A stretch of DNA of 64,000 nucleotides from Branchinecta lynchi (taxonomy: Eukaryota > Arthropoda > Branchiopoda > Anostraca > Branchinectidae): assembly GCA_023053575.1 (NCBI GenBank), contig JAKZAP010000001.1, forward strand, positions 13,470,849 through 13,534,848, given 5' to 3'. Position numbers and translations under genes: made by a program. How positions within the stretch are numbered: position 1 is the stretch's first letter; every line of letters starts with the position of its first letter. The notes below the pieces were generated by a model. The model was not told the DNA's origin. It saw nothing but the letters and a program-made list of their open reading frames with translations, and searched no databases. This document shows, in pieces, positions 23,064-34,867 of this stretch.

Positions 23064-23138
23064 TGGTGACATCTTCCGAAAAAAATCAAAGTGAACCACG
23101 AATATCCGCTGGAAGTCAAAATCACCTTTCTAGTCCAG
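23064..23138 (+). CDS. SORBS: SORBS/CAP-like giant adaptor, exon 4
   Basis: Acceptor TTTTTCTTTCAG|TGG, donor CCAG|GTAAGA, both strong. Phase 1 at both ends. It encodes VVTSSEKNQSEPRISAGSQN then HLSSP (residues 225-249), a polar linker with no recognised domain. Confidence 0.65.
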
Positions 23139-23408
23139 GTAAGATATTTTCTCCAATAAGTTCATGATTATTGCCCCTTGTAAAAAGGCGGTTCACTTGG
23201 AACCATCTTAACCGAGCCGATGGAATTTTATATCAGCAATTGTTTCTTTACGGAAAACTATCTTCGTAACGTGCAATTGGTTGCTTGTTGGGAACCTGTG
23301 TCCCCCTCTGCTCGTAAGAAAATATGAAATCAGGATAAAACCGCTTTTGAATTTTCGTGTTTCATCCCTTATTTGCTGCTTCCTATCAGGACACCACTTT
23401 TTATGTAG

Positions 23409-26400
23409 GTAACGCGGATGAACCATCGAAACTTGGAACAACCCTTGATTCAAGACTCGACCGAAATGTTCGAACGAAAAAAGTTACTTTTCGTAAAAGC
23501 CTAGACAGTGTAGAGATTGAATCCAGTGTCTCACCTAATGACTCTCGTATGCAAGACGGTATTTATCGGTGCGTGCCAGCTAGTATTTCCTCGGAAGAAA
23601 TCGAATCTGGGTCTACTCCCATAATTACTAAGCCGGATGACGACAAGGATCGGGAGAAACTCAAAGAAACGGGAAATAATAAAGCGCTCAGAAGAAACGC
23701 ACTGCAGAACACAACAGAGGGCATATCCTCCATATTGAGCGATATCGAGTCTCAGCTCCGCGGTGAAGAAACAGCGAAAGGACAGGCGCAGTCAGCCCAA
23801 ACCGTTCTCCCTCCCCCGAACATCCCTTTTTGCTGCACCGCACATCAGTACCAGTTCATGACTAGAGGCTTCTACACTTTGCCCCACATGGCACCAGCTT
23901 TTGTTCCACCTCCATTGCCAATGTACACACCACCACCAGCCTACCCCTGCCAGCAATGCACATTCCCACAGCAGACATATCCTCTAATTTTTCCGACCGC
24001 ATGTCAGGATCGGTTCGTAGCCCCAGCAGCAACTACGTCCTGGTTGCCTCCACAGGTCCTATCGCATAGCATTGTACAGATGAAACACCGAGCATCCCCG
24101 GTTGAGGATGTTCAAGCTTGCGGAGAGCGGGGAATGGCAGATGGAGGTGAAGCGTCGCATAAGGCTGCAACACAAGGAGGCTTATCGATAGACGAACTGT
24201 CAGAGTTTCTGCGTCTTCTTGAGGCAGTGAAGCAAGATGTCGTTGAAGATGGGAGCGAACAGTCCGAAAAGTCTTTAGACCAAAGTATCGAAAAAGCTGA
24301 ATTTCCAGAGCAGGTTGAAATGAGGCAGCATGCCGAATTAAGGAAGTTTGAGCTTGAAGAATACGATAATGTCTCGTTGACGAAAGAAGAAAATGTGGCT
24401 TCACCGAAGCGAGCGCTACCGCCCATGTATTTCCCAAAAAGGTTCCTAGACATCATTCCGGAGGAGGGTAGTGATATCAGTGACTTCGAGGTTCGCAGCA
24501 GTCGTGACTTCAGCGACACCCTATCCGACGTTTTAAGTGGGCGTGGAAGCGTCGCTCTGGAGTCTCTCTCTGGGGATGAAGATTCTCGTGAATTCAGCTT
24601 TTGCGAAACTCCGAAACCACCTCATTCGCCAAATTTTCGAAGATCAATCTTGTCCGAAGGCGACAGTGTCGAAATCATTCACGACGAAGATTCTATTCGT
24701 CTTTCACAGATTTCAAATTGCGAAGCTGGATCTAGTTTCGACGCGTTGGAAGATCGCAGCGACGATGAGAATGAGAAAACTATCATAGAAGATGTGAAGA
24801 GCCGCCCTGAGCCGGTTCCCCAGCCGAGGTTATCACTTCGTCAGAAAGATGCCACCATCGAAGACGCCAAACCCGAGACAGATCTTGAAAGCGGAAAGCA
24901 CTTAGGCTGTTCATCAGCGTATAACAGTCTCAAAGAGGCTTTTGATGCTTGCTGTCTCACGAATGAAAGAAGCTATTCAGTCGATAAAACAACCAAGTCC
25001 GGGTTCGTCAGAGCAGAACCGGTCGTTGTAGAAAATAGTGACGAATCAGATGCTTATTCCGTCGCATCCGAGCCTGTTAGTGAACCAAGGAGTGACCTTC
25101 CAACATTCGCGAATTCCTCCGATAATATGTTGATAATGAGTCAGGTCGGGGAAATGTGCCAAATTGACCGCCGGAGCCTTCTACTCACTGAGATCCCCAA
25201 GCCTGTCGCTGAGCTGTCCGGCTTTAGCGAACAATCTGTCGGTATAGGCGAGAAATCTGCGGTTGTATTTCACCGCGATAATGATGATGTTTTATTGCCA
25301 TTGCCTGTCATCACCTTACTAGCTAATGATTCTGTGAGCCAGCCCGACGGCATGCTAGGAACTGATAGGACCCCGGAGGAACTAATTGGGTCGAATCAGT
25401 TCTTGCGCGCACAATCAGATAAGGATTCAGTGGAGCTAATACAGGATGTGTCAAAAACAACAAATACCTCGGAACGTCAGGGCACAATGAGCTTCACGAA
25501 ATTATTTGGCTTCAGTCGAGATAAAAGCAAGGAAGTTAAGGAGGTAGAGAAAGACAAAGTTGGCTTTTCGTTTTCGAAATTTCTCAGACCGAGCAGTACC
25601 GCTAGCGTTGTCTCGGATCCCATTGTTACGCTATCAGAAAACCCCGGAAACCTAGTGTACTCACCCGAACATGAAATGACGAAAGATTCAGGCATCTCAT
25701 ATTCGAGTGTGGGGCTAACAGGGTCGACCGACGTACATATAACTGAAAGTAGAATGGATCCTGTCAGCACAACGACACCTAATAGAGGAGTAAGAGGAGT
25801 TAAGGACAAGATTGGAGCTTTCACGAGGAACTTTCTCGGTAAAGAAAAAGAAGACATTAGCTCCCCTTTCCACAACGTAGCAGTTTTTGCCAGTGCCGTC
25901 GATTCCTCAGCCGATGCCGTTACTACTGTCCTCGACCCTGAGACCCCAAGTGTAGATGTAGGAACAAGCTTGATCGTGGCTGAAATATGTTTGCCATGCG
26001 AGAACAAAAACGCAGGGTCTCCTTGCGGCTCTAAGGAGAGTAGCCCTTTGTCACTGTGTAGAATTCAATCTTCTCCAGATTTGCCACGAAGGCGGGTGTT
26101 AGATGCCAGTCTTGACAGTCTGGACTCTCGCAGTATGACGCCATGTACTGTCATAGAAGCCCCCATCCGTAACGAAAACCGGGAAGAACAAATTCCGGAA
26201 CAAAGTCGAAAACTTGTGACCATGGGATCTATGAAAGCAAGGCAGAACAACTTCGCTCTTTCGAAAAGCAAATCTTTTGGCAGTCCTTTCCTTCCTGTGG
26301 CGCCGCAGCCAGTACGAAAACAGACAAGCTTTGACGATATGACAAATCGGTGCGTCGATTCCGAGAGCACTCTTACTGCTTCCGCTCAGAATATTTGCGA

Positions 26401-28157
26401 CAACCCTGCTGATGCTCACACTAACGTTGTCAGCGAACTTCGAAAGTTTTGGTTGCAGCAGGAACGAAGTAGTATGCTAAAGACGCCAGAGCCTAAAACC
26501 AGATGGGAAGATGCCGTAAAAATACCCCCACCTGTTGCCAAAAAGCCGAGGAAGATTCGTGAGATCTCACCGCTTTCTAAATTGGCATCTGACTCCTTGG
26601 CAAAGACTCCGTTAGGCTCGGAGATTATAAAACTTGTTGATTCCACCGTCGCTCGCTATTCAAAAGAGACTGCCGCGCTATCTAACAAGAAAATGACGAA
26701 CGATTATTCCAGAATACTGCTAGGTGCAAAGAATTATGTGGACCCGGGGGCGCGGTCATCGTCGAGAATAGAAGAAGATATTGGCAAAGACAACAGTCCT
26801 CCTGCTGTCGCAATTCTAGGACCAGATTTTGGCAGAACTTTGGATCAAAAAGATGATCGAATGCCAGAGTCCTCGCTTCCTGAGCCAGTTAGTAAAGCGG
26901 TGCAGTTCTTGGAACCAAGTGAATGTAAAGCTCCAAAACCTCCTCCGAGACAGAGTTCGACCGAAGTGCTTAAACGCTTGAGATTTGGTGCTTTCAGTCC
27001 CCCTGCTCTGCGTCGTACGCATTTTGCTCTGCAGCGAAACGCGTCTGCGCCTAGTGTACCTGTCCAAGGTTACGTTTGCCCAGACGGATACACTGCTGAC
27101 GGCGACTGGAGAACCCGAGGGTACGATTCGGATCACAGGTATTTTTCAGAGTTCGATTTTTCTTCAGGAGATGACAGCCCTCTTCCTCCTGTCAGACCCA
27201 GCCCACCTTGCTCGGATATAGACGAAAAGGAGTTCATCCTACGTACCAGGCTGTGCCAGAATTTTCCTCCTCCAACAAAACCTCGAAGTTCAAGCTATAA
27301 TTATTCAAAAATTGCTCAAAGAGCACCGCAGATCACCCGCGACGCAATCAATCAAAAGTTCGAGGCAGCGAGATCATATTTTGAGGGCGACGGACAGATT
27401 TACTCACCCATTCCTCCCGCAGTTCCTCCACCACCTGTTACGTTTGACACGGAGGCGGAACCCATTAATCAGGCAACGCCTTACCATTCAAGACAAGCTT
27501 CAGTTTCCAGCAGTGTTACCCTGGGAGAAAGTTTCTACTCAGAGGAGCCGACCTCGCCGGTTTTTCATAGACGTCCAGATCTGAGCGCTTCGCAGTCACA
27601 GCTGCCAAAATCCCCCCTACCGCCCCCACGAAGGCTTCCATCTCAGAACGTGTTCTTTCCGTCCAATATTCCAAGCGATTCCTCCGAGTCGGGATCTATG
27701 TTCGGCTCACTTCCGCGTACGCCCAAACACGAAAAGAATCGACTGAAGGCTACAATGCTTTCTGACTGGCTTGAGACGACAAAGCAAGAAATGAGGTCTT
27801 CCCGAGGCTCATCTGATAGCTCCCGCAGCAGACCAGTGTCGTTAGAAGGCGAAGAGGCTTTTCGACAGTCGATGTTGGAAGAATACCGAAGCAGAGTAGC
27901 AGATAGGATGGATCGCAAGCAGAATAAGGTAATCAAAATCTCCGACTCAACCAATGAGCATGTTTTGCGTAAGAGAGGTACTAACGAGTTGGACGATTTT
28001 TTGGCGAGACTAAAAATACGCGCCAATAGTTTTGGCACCCGCAGTGAGGAGGAGGAGGAGGACAAATTTGTGTCAAAGTGTAAATTTACAATTGATGGAG
28101 CAGCAAAACTTCCTCGGTATTTAGCAGAGGATTGCGTAATCCTGTTAGAAGATGATG
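23409..28157 (+). CDS. SORBS: SORBS/CAP-like giant adaptor, exon 5: 4.75 kb disordered, SH3-ligand-rich exon
   Basis: The acceptor used is CCACTTTTTATGTAG|GT (23408/23409), because only this AG gives the phase 1 left by exon 4 and avoids an in-frame stop from the earlier CAG at 23389. The donor GATGATG|GTGAGT is phase 1. It encodes about 1,583 residues (about 250-1832). Most are Ser-, Asp- and Glu-rich and probably disordered. Proline-rich stretches sit near residues 407-443, 1423, 1585 and 1650 (APKPPPRQSS, PPAVPPPPV, PLPPPRRLP), good SH3 ligands. About residues 1687-1797 are more charged and may be helical (LSDWLETTKQEM, EAFRQSMLEEYRSRVADRMD), followed by EEEEEDKF. If the intron were retained, the frame would stop at 28208. 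Confidence 0.85.
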
Positions 28158-28402
28158 GTGAGTGTTGCATGAACCCAGCACGGAGTGAAGCAGCTCGTAG
28201 AATTCTTTAATCGAGAGAACTAACAGTTGGATCTTGAATCATTGGCTCCGGGCTTCGCAGAAAGTATCCTCGTTGAACCAGTATTCCTATGTCAATCCGT
28301 TCGAGATTTTTCCTATGCATTTACGGTTTCACTTTCATTAACTCTTGATTTTTTCCTTTTCTTTGCGGCTTCTATTTGTTCCTTTTCACCGTAGCTTGTT
28401 AT
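28158..28402. other. Intron 5, first part
   Basis: Starts GTGAGT. No AATAAA is seen close after the read-through stop at 28208, which argues against exon 5 being a last exon. Confidence 0.45.
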
Positions 28403-28873
28403 TGGGATACCAAGTTGTCCGTCTGTCCGTCCGTCTGTCAGCACGATAAATCTTGAAGGTAATCAGATAGTTTGATGAAACTTGGTGTGAGGATTTTCTG
28501 GGTTGAGGGAAAGGTCGAGTTCGTAGAGGGGCTCTAAGATGTAGCCGTAAATTTAGGGGGGGGGGGGGGCAGATTTAGAGTCAAACTTAACATTTTTAAA
28601 CAGCTAATGAGATAGTCGGATAAGGGGTAAGAAGACATGCTGAACACGATGATGAAAACCATTTTCTCGCCGGACAATTAGTTCATCCGGAATCCGGCCA
28701 AAACCGGAAAGTTGGTTAAAAGTAAAAGTGAAAATGAATGAAAACCATTTTGTCGCCGGAGAACTAGTTCGCCCGGAATCCGGCCAAAATCGGAAGGTAT
28801 GTTAAAAGTAAAGATGTGATTAGATGTCCGATTTAGGGGTAAGCAGAGATGCTGAATCCGTATATGACAATCA
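28403..28873 (+). repeat. Family A repeat, copy 5a, truncated
   Basis: Degraded head (TTGGGATACCAAG with CCGTCTGTCCGTCCG) and one or two internal units, cut off by the head of copy 5b. Confidence 0.6.
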
Positions 28874-30258
28874 TTTTTGGGATCCCAAAACATACGTGGC
28901 GGGATACCTATGACATCATAAAAGTTGTTCGTCCGCCCGTCTATCCGTCTGTGCGCACTATAACTCTCGAAGGGAATGAGATATTTTGATGAAACTTGGT
29001 GTGAGGATTCTTTGGGCCAAGAGTAGGGTGGAGTTCGTAGATGGGCTCTGTAGCCCTACATTTAGGGGTGGGGGAGGGGGCTTAATTTAAGGGGCAAATG
29101 AAATATTTTTAAACATATTATGTGATAGTCGATTATGGAGTAAGAAGACATGCTGAACACGATGGTGAAAACCATTTTCTTGCCGGACAAGTAGTTCGCC
29201 CGAAATCCGGCCAGAACCGGAAAGTTTGTTAAAAGTAAAAGTTTTATTTACATGTTCGATCTAGGGGTAAGAAGTCATGCTGAACACTTGTGTGAAAACA
29301 ATTTTCTACCCGGGCAAGTAGTTCGCCCGGAACCCGGCGAAAACTGGAAAAATTTAAAGTTTTATTTGTAGTTGATTAGATATCCGATTTAGGGGTAAGA
29401 AGAAATGCTGAATCCGTGTGTGGAAACCATTTTTTACTCGGTCATATAGTTCGACTGGAATCCGGCTGGAGCCGGAAATTTTTTTATAAGTTAAATTTTT
29501 GTTTGAAGTTGATTAGATGTTCAGTATTGGGGAAAGAAGATACACTGAGTTCGTTTTTGACCTTTTCGCCGGACAAATAGTACCGGAATTCGGCTGAAAC
29601 CGGGAAATTGGCAGAAGTGGCAGGAAGTTTTCGTCAAAACAGATATGACTTATAGGGGTAAACACACATGCTGAATCCCTATCTGAACTTGGTTTTCTTA
29701 GATGACTACCCCCAGAATCAGTCTGAAACCGCAAAATTTGTTGTAAATTAATGTCGATTAGATGGTTGATATAGGGGCAAGGAGATATGCTGAAACTGTC
29801 TTTAAGCTTTATTTCTTTCGACAATCAGTTCGCCCGGAATTCGGCAGAAACCGGAAATTTGGCAGAAGTAAGGCAGGAAGTTCCGATCATTTTCGTCAAT
29901 ATAGATATGTCTTATCTTATCTGGGTAAACACACATGTTGAATCCATAAAATAAGATAAGATAAGATTTAGTTCCTGAAAAGCATAAAGGGACTTGGAAA
30001 CAACGAAACTACACCAAGAAGAACCATAACATCAACAACAGAACTAACTACAAAAAACTTCCCCTGTTGATCATAAACACCCATGTTGAATCCATACCTG
30101 AACTTGGTTTTCTTGGATGATTTGCTAATCCGTTTCCGAGTTTTAATGGTACGAATGTTCAAGGACTTTGGTGAAGACCGGATCTGGCGCAGACAAGACC
30201 CAATTGTCTGTACCAAATATTACATTTTTGGGATCCTATCAAAACCTCTGGTCTTGTT
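28874..30258 (+). repeat. Family A repeat, copy 5b, longest array, with an insertion
   Basis: Head TTTTTGGGATCCCAAAACAT, then about seven internal units, tail TTTTTGGGATCCT then ACCTCTGGTCTTGTT. The array is interrupted at about 29948-30075 by an unrelated segment. Confidence 0.7.
29948..30066 (-). mobile_element. Short retroposed insertion inside family A copy 5b
   Basis: An AATAAGATAAGATAAGAT run (a simple-repeat tail on the - strand) and about 100 bp of unrelated sequence are flanked by AAACACACATGTTGAATCCA on the left and AAACACCCATGTTGAATCCA on the right. Such a 20-base target duplication is typical of SINE or truncated LINE insertion. Confidence 0.55.
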
Positions 30259-30347
30259 CTTCTTTGGTTGGGAAAATGGATGACCTGTTGAGCTAAGAGG
30301 GATTCTACCTAGTTGGGATTTCTGCTCCTCATGTCGCTTTCTGGCAG

Positions 30348-30491
30348 ACTCTTTATCGCTTTCAGACCCGTCAGTAGAAGAATGCGTTACTTCGTTTATA
30401 GAAGTACCTAATGAGCATGATGAAATGGCTGCGAGTTTTAGTTGCCTGTTGCATGAGATCGACGTGGAACTTCGATCGCGCGATGTCGAAG
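30348..30491 (+). CDS. Candidate cassette exon of the giant gene
   Basis: Acceptor CGCTTTCTGGCAG|AC, donor GAAG|GTTTGA (weak). It is 144 bases with phase 1 at both ends, so it would insert 48 residues between exons 5 and 6 without a frame change. It reads SLSLSDPSVEECVTSFIEVP then NEHDEMAASFSCLLHEIDVE, acidic and helix-prone. The frame stays open to 30631, so the true end is uncertain. No family is recognised. Confidence 0.35.
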
Positions 30492-30631
30492 GTTTGAGAT
30501 GTGATGTGACGTCTGCCACATGTGAGGTCCTGTTGTGTGCGTTTGAAAAGTTGAGAGCAAGATGTGTATGTTTTGATGATTTTTTGTTTTGTTTTCATGA
30601 AGCCCATAGGAGAATGTTCACAAGACTTTGA

Positions 30632-31165
30632 TAGTCTGTCCAGCAAGGCTTGAAATTATTCATGTGACTCGACGTCTTCCCGCGTCTGCGATACCTGGAA
30701 AGAACATCTTGAACTAAAGAGGTTTATTCTGAAAATAAGGTGGAAACGATGTTTTTCGATTCCCTGTTTAAAAGAGTGAATTGATATATCTTACAGCGGA
30801 AATCATTACCAATGTACAGAGAAAATTACTGTAAAACCACTCTGCCTATTCTTTCTGAAAACTAATATTAGCCAACGGTGCTCCCAACTAATAGAAAAGT
30901 CAGCTGTCCTTTTTTATAACGATTCTGTCCATTTCGCCCGCTATTTGTTCAGACAGTGCTCTCAGAGTGTAGGCTAGGTCTTGCTGGGAAGAGAACAATA
31001 CTTAAATAATAACTTCACGAGAACAATAGACCATACAACTGGGAAGAGTAATAGGCAAAATAATATTAGCAGTGCCTACCTCTACTGAGAAAAGACTAAT
31101 CAGAATTAGAGGTAAGATTATCTATTTAGAGACAAGATTAGTCCCAGTAGGGAATACTGCAAGTT
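30632..31165. other. Intron 5, nothing recognised
   Basis: AT-rich with no clear element. Confidence 0.4.
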
Positions 31166-31932
31166 TTTATGGCACTTGCAGCTCCGCTCAAGTGCCATAT
31201 ATCGATAACTTTTCGGTCGGTCTGTCGGTCCACTCTTCTCGAGTTAAGGTATTCCAGAAGTGCTAGGACGATGAAACTTGGCAGGCGTATTAGGGACCCG
31301 ACCAAACTAACTTGGAAATAGTCACTTGCCCGATCCGACCATCGTGGGGGGAGGGGGAGGTGGCGGAATCCGGAAGAGAACTGGAAATCTTGTGACACGC
31401 ATAGAGTTGAGCGATCAGGATCAAACTTGGTGGGAAGTACAGGCACAAGTCCTAGGTGTATCAGTGACAGAATCGGACCGGATTCGGGTACCGAGGGGGG
31501 GGGGAGCTGTATGGGGGTGTCCGGAATTCCGGTGGTCGTGAGTTAAGGTACTCCCAGATGTGCTTGGACGATTTACTGGAGCATTAGAAACTTGACATCA
31601 TCGGGTTAGACATCGTTACTTCTCCGATCCGACCATCCCTTAAAGAACTCATCTTAACCGCAAAGTGCAAAAAATGCTTTTAAGCAAAATTTACTTTTTC
31701 ACGATCGAGTACACGATTCTTTTTCACTCAAGGGTGTGCTTAGAAATTAATTATTACCACCCTTAAAGTGCATATGTTAACCGAAAAGTGAAGCAAAAAA
31801 TTTGACCATCACTTCCATCCTCTGACCCAGCCTTGCAAGTTTGGTGCATCTTAACCGAAAAGTGAAAAAAATACTTTTGACCATTACTTTCATCTGACTC
31901 TTGCAAGTGCCATGTGAGCTTCCAGCTCTTGT
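31166..31932. repeat. TGGCACTTG-ended dispersed repeat
   Basis: Begins ATGGCACTTGC with CAAGTGCCATAT close by, then a CGGTCGGTCTGTCGG tract, GATGAAACTTGG and G-runs. Internal HTTAACCGNAAAGTG-like units (CTTAACCGAAAAGTG) repeat near 31650-31880. It ends TGCAAGTGCCATGTG. It shares layout, but not sequence, with family A. A fragment is at 1-146. Confidence 0.6.
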
Positions 31933-31965
31933 TTTTGTTTACAGTGTAGTGTGTTGACGGCTAAG

Positions 31966-32269
31966 AGCGTGTTCCACCCTCGTATCAATAGTAACTATTA
32001 GTTACTATTTCCGTTCCATCCTCACGAAAAGTTACTACGCTGACCGTTCCAACCTTCTCGGAATAGTAACTAATAGTTACTATTTGCTTACCATGCCCGG
32101 GAGCATGGTAAGCGTAGTAACTACGCATCTCTGTAACGTGATTGGTCAGATTCGCCCGTGGAATGATATCCCGCTGGAAAATAGAAAGATCGTTCCAGCC
32201 TTGACGACAAAAAGCAAGAATTTGTGACGTCATGCGTAGTAACTACGGTAAGCTGGGTGGAACACGCTC
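31966..32269. mobile_element. Harbinger-like MITE, copy 1 (GAGCGTGTTCCACC termini, TAA duplication)
   Basis: Left end GAGCGTGTTCCACC, right end GGTGGAACACGCTC, flanked by TAA on both sides. Inside are nested palindromes of TAGTTACTA and GAGCATGG. TWA target duplications are the PIF/Harbinger hallmark, so that superfamily is inferred. Other copies: 40071-41303 (split) and 46738-47042. Confidence 0.8.
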
Positions 32270-32999
32270 TAAGTATTCAGCTACGCGTCCGACACAATCT
32301 CCTGATTTTGCGATACACTTTAGCTTGTCTTGTCGCCTATGTTTTGCACTAACTGATCAGTTGGCACAACCTCTGCTTTTTACGTATTATCTTGCTCGTG
32401 CTTTTCACAGGTGTGGAGTATCGCGGAAACGGACTTGTGAGCTACAGAAATGACCACGGCAACTTTCTTTTCGAGCCACAGCTAAAATGTGTCCTTGCTT
32501 AAATTATCTACATACGATTTCCATCGAAATAACGAAGGAAATTATGTTGATTCCTTTCGTCCTTATTCTCGACGACTAATGTACTATGCTTCCTTCACAG
32601 GATTCTGTTGTAGTTTTCGAATACAGCCAGTTATTCGTCTTGAAAGGGAGTTTTAGGCCGGTTTCTTATCACTGAAGTCAAAGCTCAAGACGTTCCTTTT
32701 AATGGGAATCAGTCAGTCGGCAGAGCGTTTGTTTACAAGTGCTTTTTACTCGCGGTTGACGGAATGAAAAATGTTGAATGAGTATTCTGGTCCGTTCGTG
32801 TGAGTTTGGAGAAACTCCAGAGCGCTGGCCTCCGGCGCCGATTGCCAGAAAAGTTTTCCGACTCTAGGATTCCGTGTTCTTAAATAGATCTGCTCTGTGA
32901 CTAGAAAGTAGTAGCAAGATTTTTTGGAGGGTAATTGTAAGGTGTTTAATCTAATGCGGAAATATGCCCGTTCCAGGGTCCACAGTGTTAGCAAGTCCT
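32270..32999. other. Intron 5, nothing recognised
   Basis: No element is recognised. It would contain the promoter if the candidate first exon at 33098 is real. Confidence 0.35.
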
Positions 33000-33097
33000 A
33001 TGATGTCTAGAAGGTCGAGAAAAGGTAAATTGCGTGGTAGTGTGACCTGTTAGTGAGAAACTGAGCATGAACTATAATCTTTTGTGAAGTTGAAAAC

Positions 33098-33131
33098 ATG
33101 GATGCTAAACTGACCCCTAACGGAGATGAAG
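33098..33131 (+). CDS. Candidate alternative first exon of a short SORBS isoform
   Basis: ATG in a strong context (AACATGG) with an in-frame TGA at 33068, short frame MDAKLTPNGDE, and donor GAAG|GTAATT in phase 1. Exon 6 has a phase-1 acceptor, so it would give MDAKLTPNGDEGVWSPGQ and omit the PDZ and first giant exon. Vertebrate and insect SORBS/CAP genes use several promoters. A second start with the same phase lies at 33000-33024 (MMSRRSRK, donor AAAG|GTAAAT). Confidence 0.4.
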
Positions 33132-33352
33132 GTAATTTGGTTTAATTATGCATTTCGGAGAGTTTCTTAACTAATCCTGTGAGCTCGATAGCTCTACCTT
33201 CTCTAACTGCTCAACTTCGCGTGCAACTGCCCGTTCGGGTCTCCCATCGAATTCATGTAAGTAAATGCAGATTGGCCTTGTGTCCCAAAAATCCAACTGT
33301 AACAATCGGGTACAGTACCGTTGGTATTCGCATCTCTGGCCTAGCGAAGCAT

Positions 33353-33640
33353 AATAATAAACAGTTAGTACGAAAGGCAAAGTCGGCTATGCAGCACACG
33401 ACCTTGTCTGGCGTGTCCGAGCAGATGACAAGATGAAAATTTCTGCAACTTAAATTAAGATTAATTTTCTTCGATTCACATCTGGCAAAAAATGTCAAGA
33501 GAGTTCAGAATGAAGTGTTCTGGTTCTTATCGAAACAGTTAGTACGAAAGGCAAAGTCCGTTATGCAGCACATGACCATGCTGACACGTCTGAGGAGATG
33601 ACAAGATGAAAATTTCAGCAACTTAAATTTTATTTGATTC
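33353..33640. repeat. Local tandem duplication, two units of about 180 bp
   Basis: ACAGTTAGTACGAAAGGCAA starts both units (33360 and 33534). Each continues with a GCAGCACA.GACC segment and AGATGACAAGATGAAAATTT. The units differ at many positions, so the duplication is old. Confidence 0.7.
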
Positions 33641-34867
33641 ATATGTGACAGCAGTTGCCAAGAAAGAACAAAAAACTGTTCTCGTTCTCATCGCTTACTT
33701 TTTTCGCTCTGAAAAATACGGCGTTTTTCTAAGAGTGAAATGCTGTCGGCATTAAATAGCCGAACAAGAAAAAACTCTTAGCGTTTCAAGTAGCCTTTTG
33801 AAGTGGAAAATGGCAAAAAATTGTGATTTATTTGCGGAGTTTTTTTTATCGCTGGAAACTGTCAAACCGACGCGTGCTGCCACTGCCGCTGGAGAGTCTT
33901 GTTAATTGTGGAGCAGGTGGTGCATTAATTCCCGGTTCTTCCTGTGTAATAAATCTTTGACAATTATGCATGTTGTGATCTTGCATTTGATATCCTAAGT
34001 AAATATTTGCATGCAAGGACGCTGAGTCAAGGTGGATGTAAATTAACCTTTTTCGTTCACCACACGATTCACTTGAAACCATTTGTGGTAGCAATGTGGG
34101 CAGTTTGACATGGGATCCGTGGCTATTCTAGATAGAAACCGCATAGGCTAATTACCTTCAATGACCCTTTTCTGTTTCAACCCCAGATAATAACTTTCGG
34201 CTTTAGCTCGGACTCGTTCATTTGCAAGACAAAAAAACTGCTGTCCTGGAGACTACCCTGAAGTTCGTAGCTATTTATTAGGTTTTGCACACATAGATGG
34301 CGTATTTGCAATACTGTTTACACCATATCTTTCGAAGATTTCGAGAGGCGAAAATCCTCTGTTAAAATAGAAATTGCATCAAGTGTGGCAACGGCCTCTG
34401 TCGCCCTTTACCCTAACGGCGCGAAGAAGCCTACTGGTATTGTATCACAATGAACAGCTTGTCGGGACTGGCGTTAATTTGGTCTGGGATATTCCTGCAC
34501 CAATTCGACACGCACCAATTCGATACGACAGACGTCAGTCTAGCGGACAGTATGGTTTTAAGTTTAGGTTGCGAATATTGAATCGTGGAGACAGTGAATC
34601 ATCCTCTGTCGAATTGTATCTTCTGCTACCCTCAGTAGGTCAATTCAATCATGGTAGTTGACCCCATTGAGATTGACGGTAGGGAAGAAACCCGAACGTC
34701 CGTCACTGTCAGCAGTATGCGAGACTGATACTTGGCTTGGATTGGGTGAGATACAGTACCGGAAGATAGGGAATAATATGCTCTAGGAATTGCCAGCACT
34801 GACTGACGTATCATCGGCCCTATCTTCAGCGGACATTTGTTTTTATGAGTTCATTAGTTGTATCTTA

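Noticed and set aside
24033..27136. Long open frames antisense or out of frame to the first giant exon
   Set aside because: Shadows of a 4.7 kb coding exon: composition keeps other frames open. No domains are seen in them.
24537..27584. Sense out-of-frame open frames inside exon 5
   Set aside because: Overlap the supported reading frame and have no independent evidence.
28158..28210. Exon 5 ending by read-through at 28208 as the normal gene end
   Set aside because: A strong GTGAGT donor lies at 28158 and no AATAAA follows closely. It is kept only as an intron-retention possibility.
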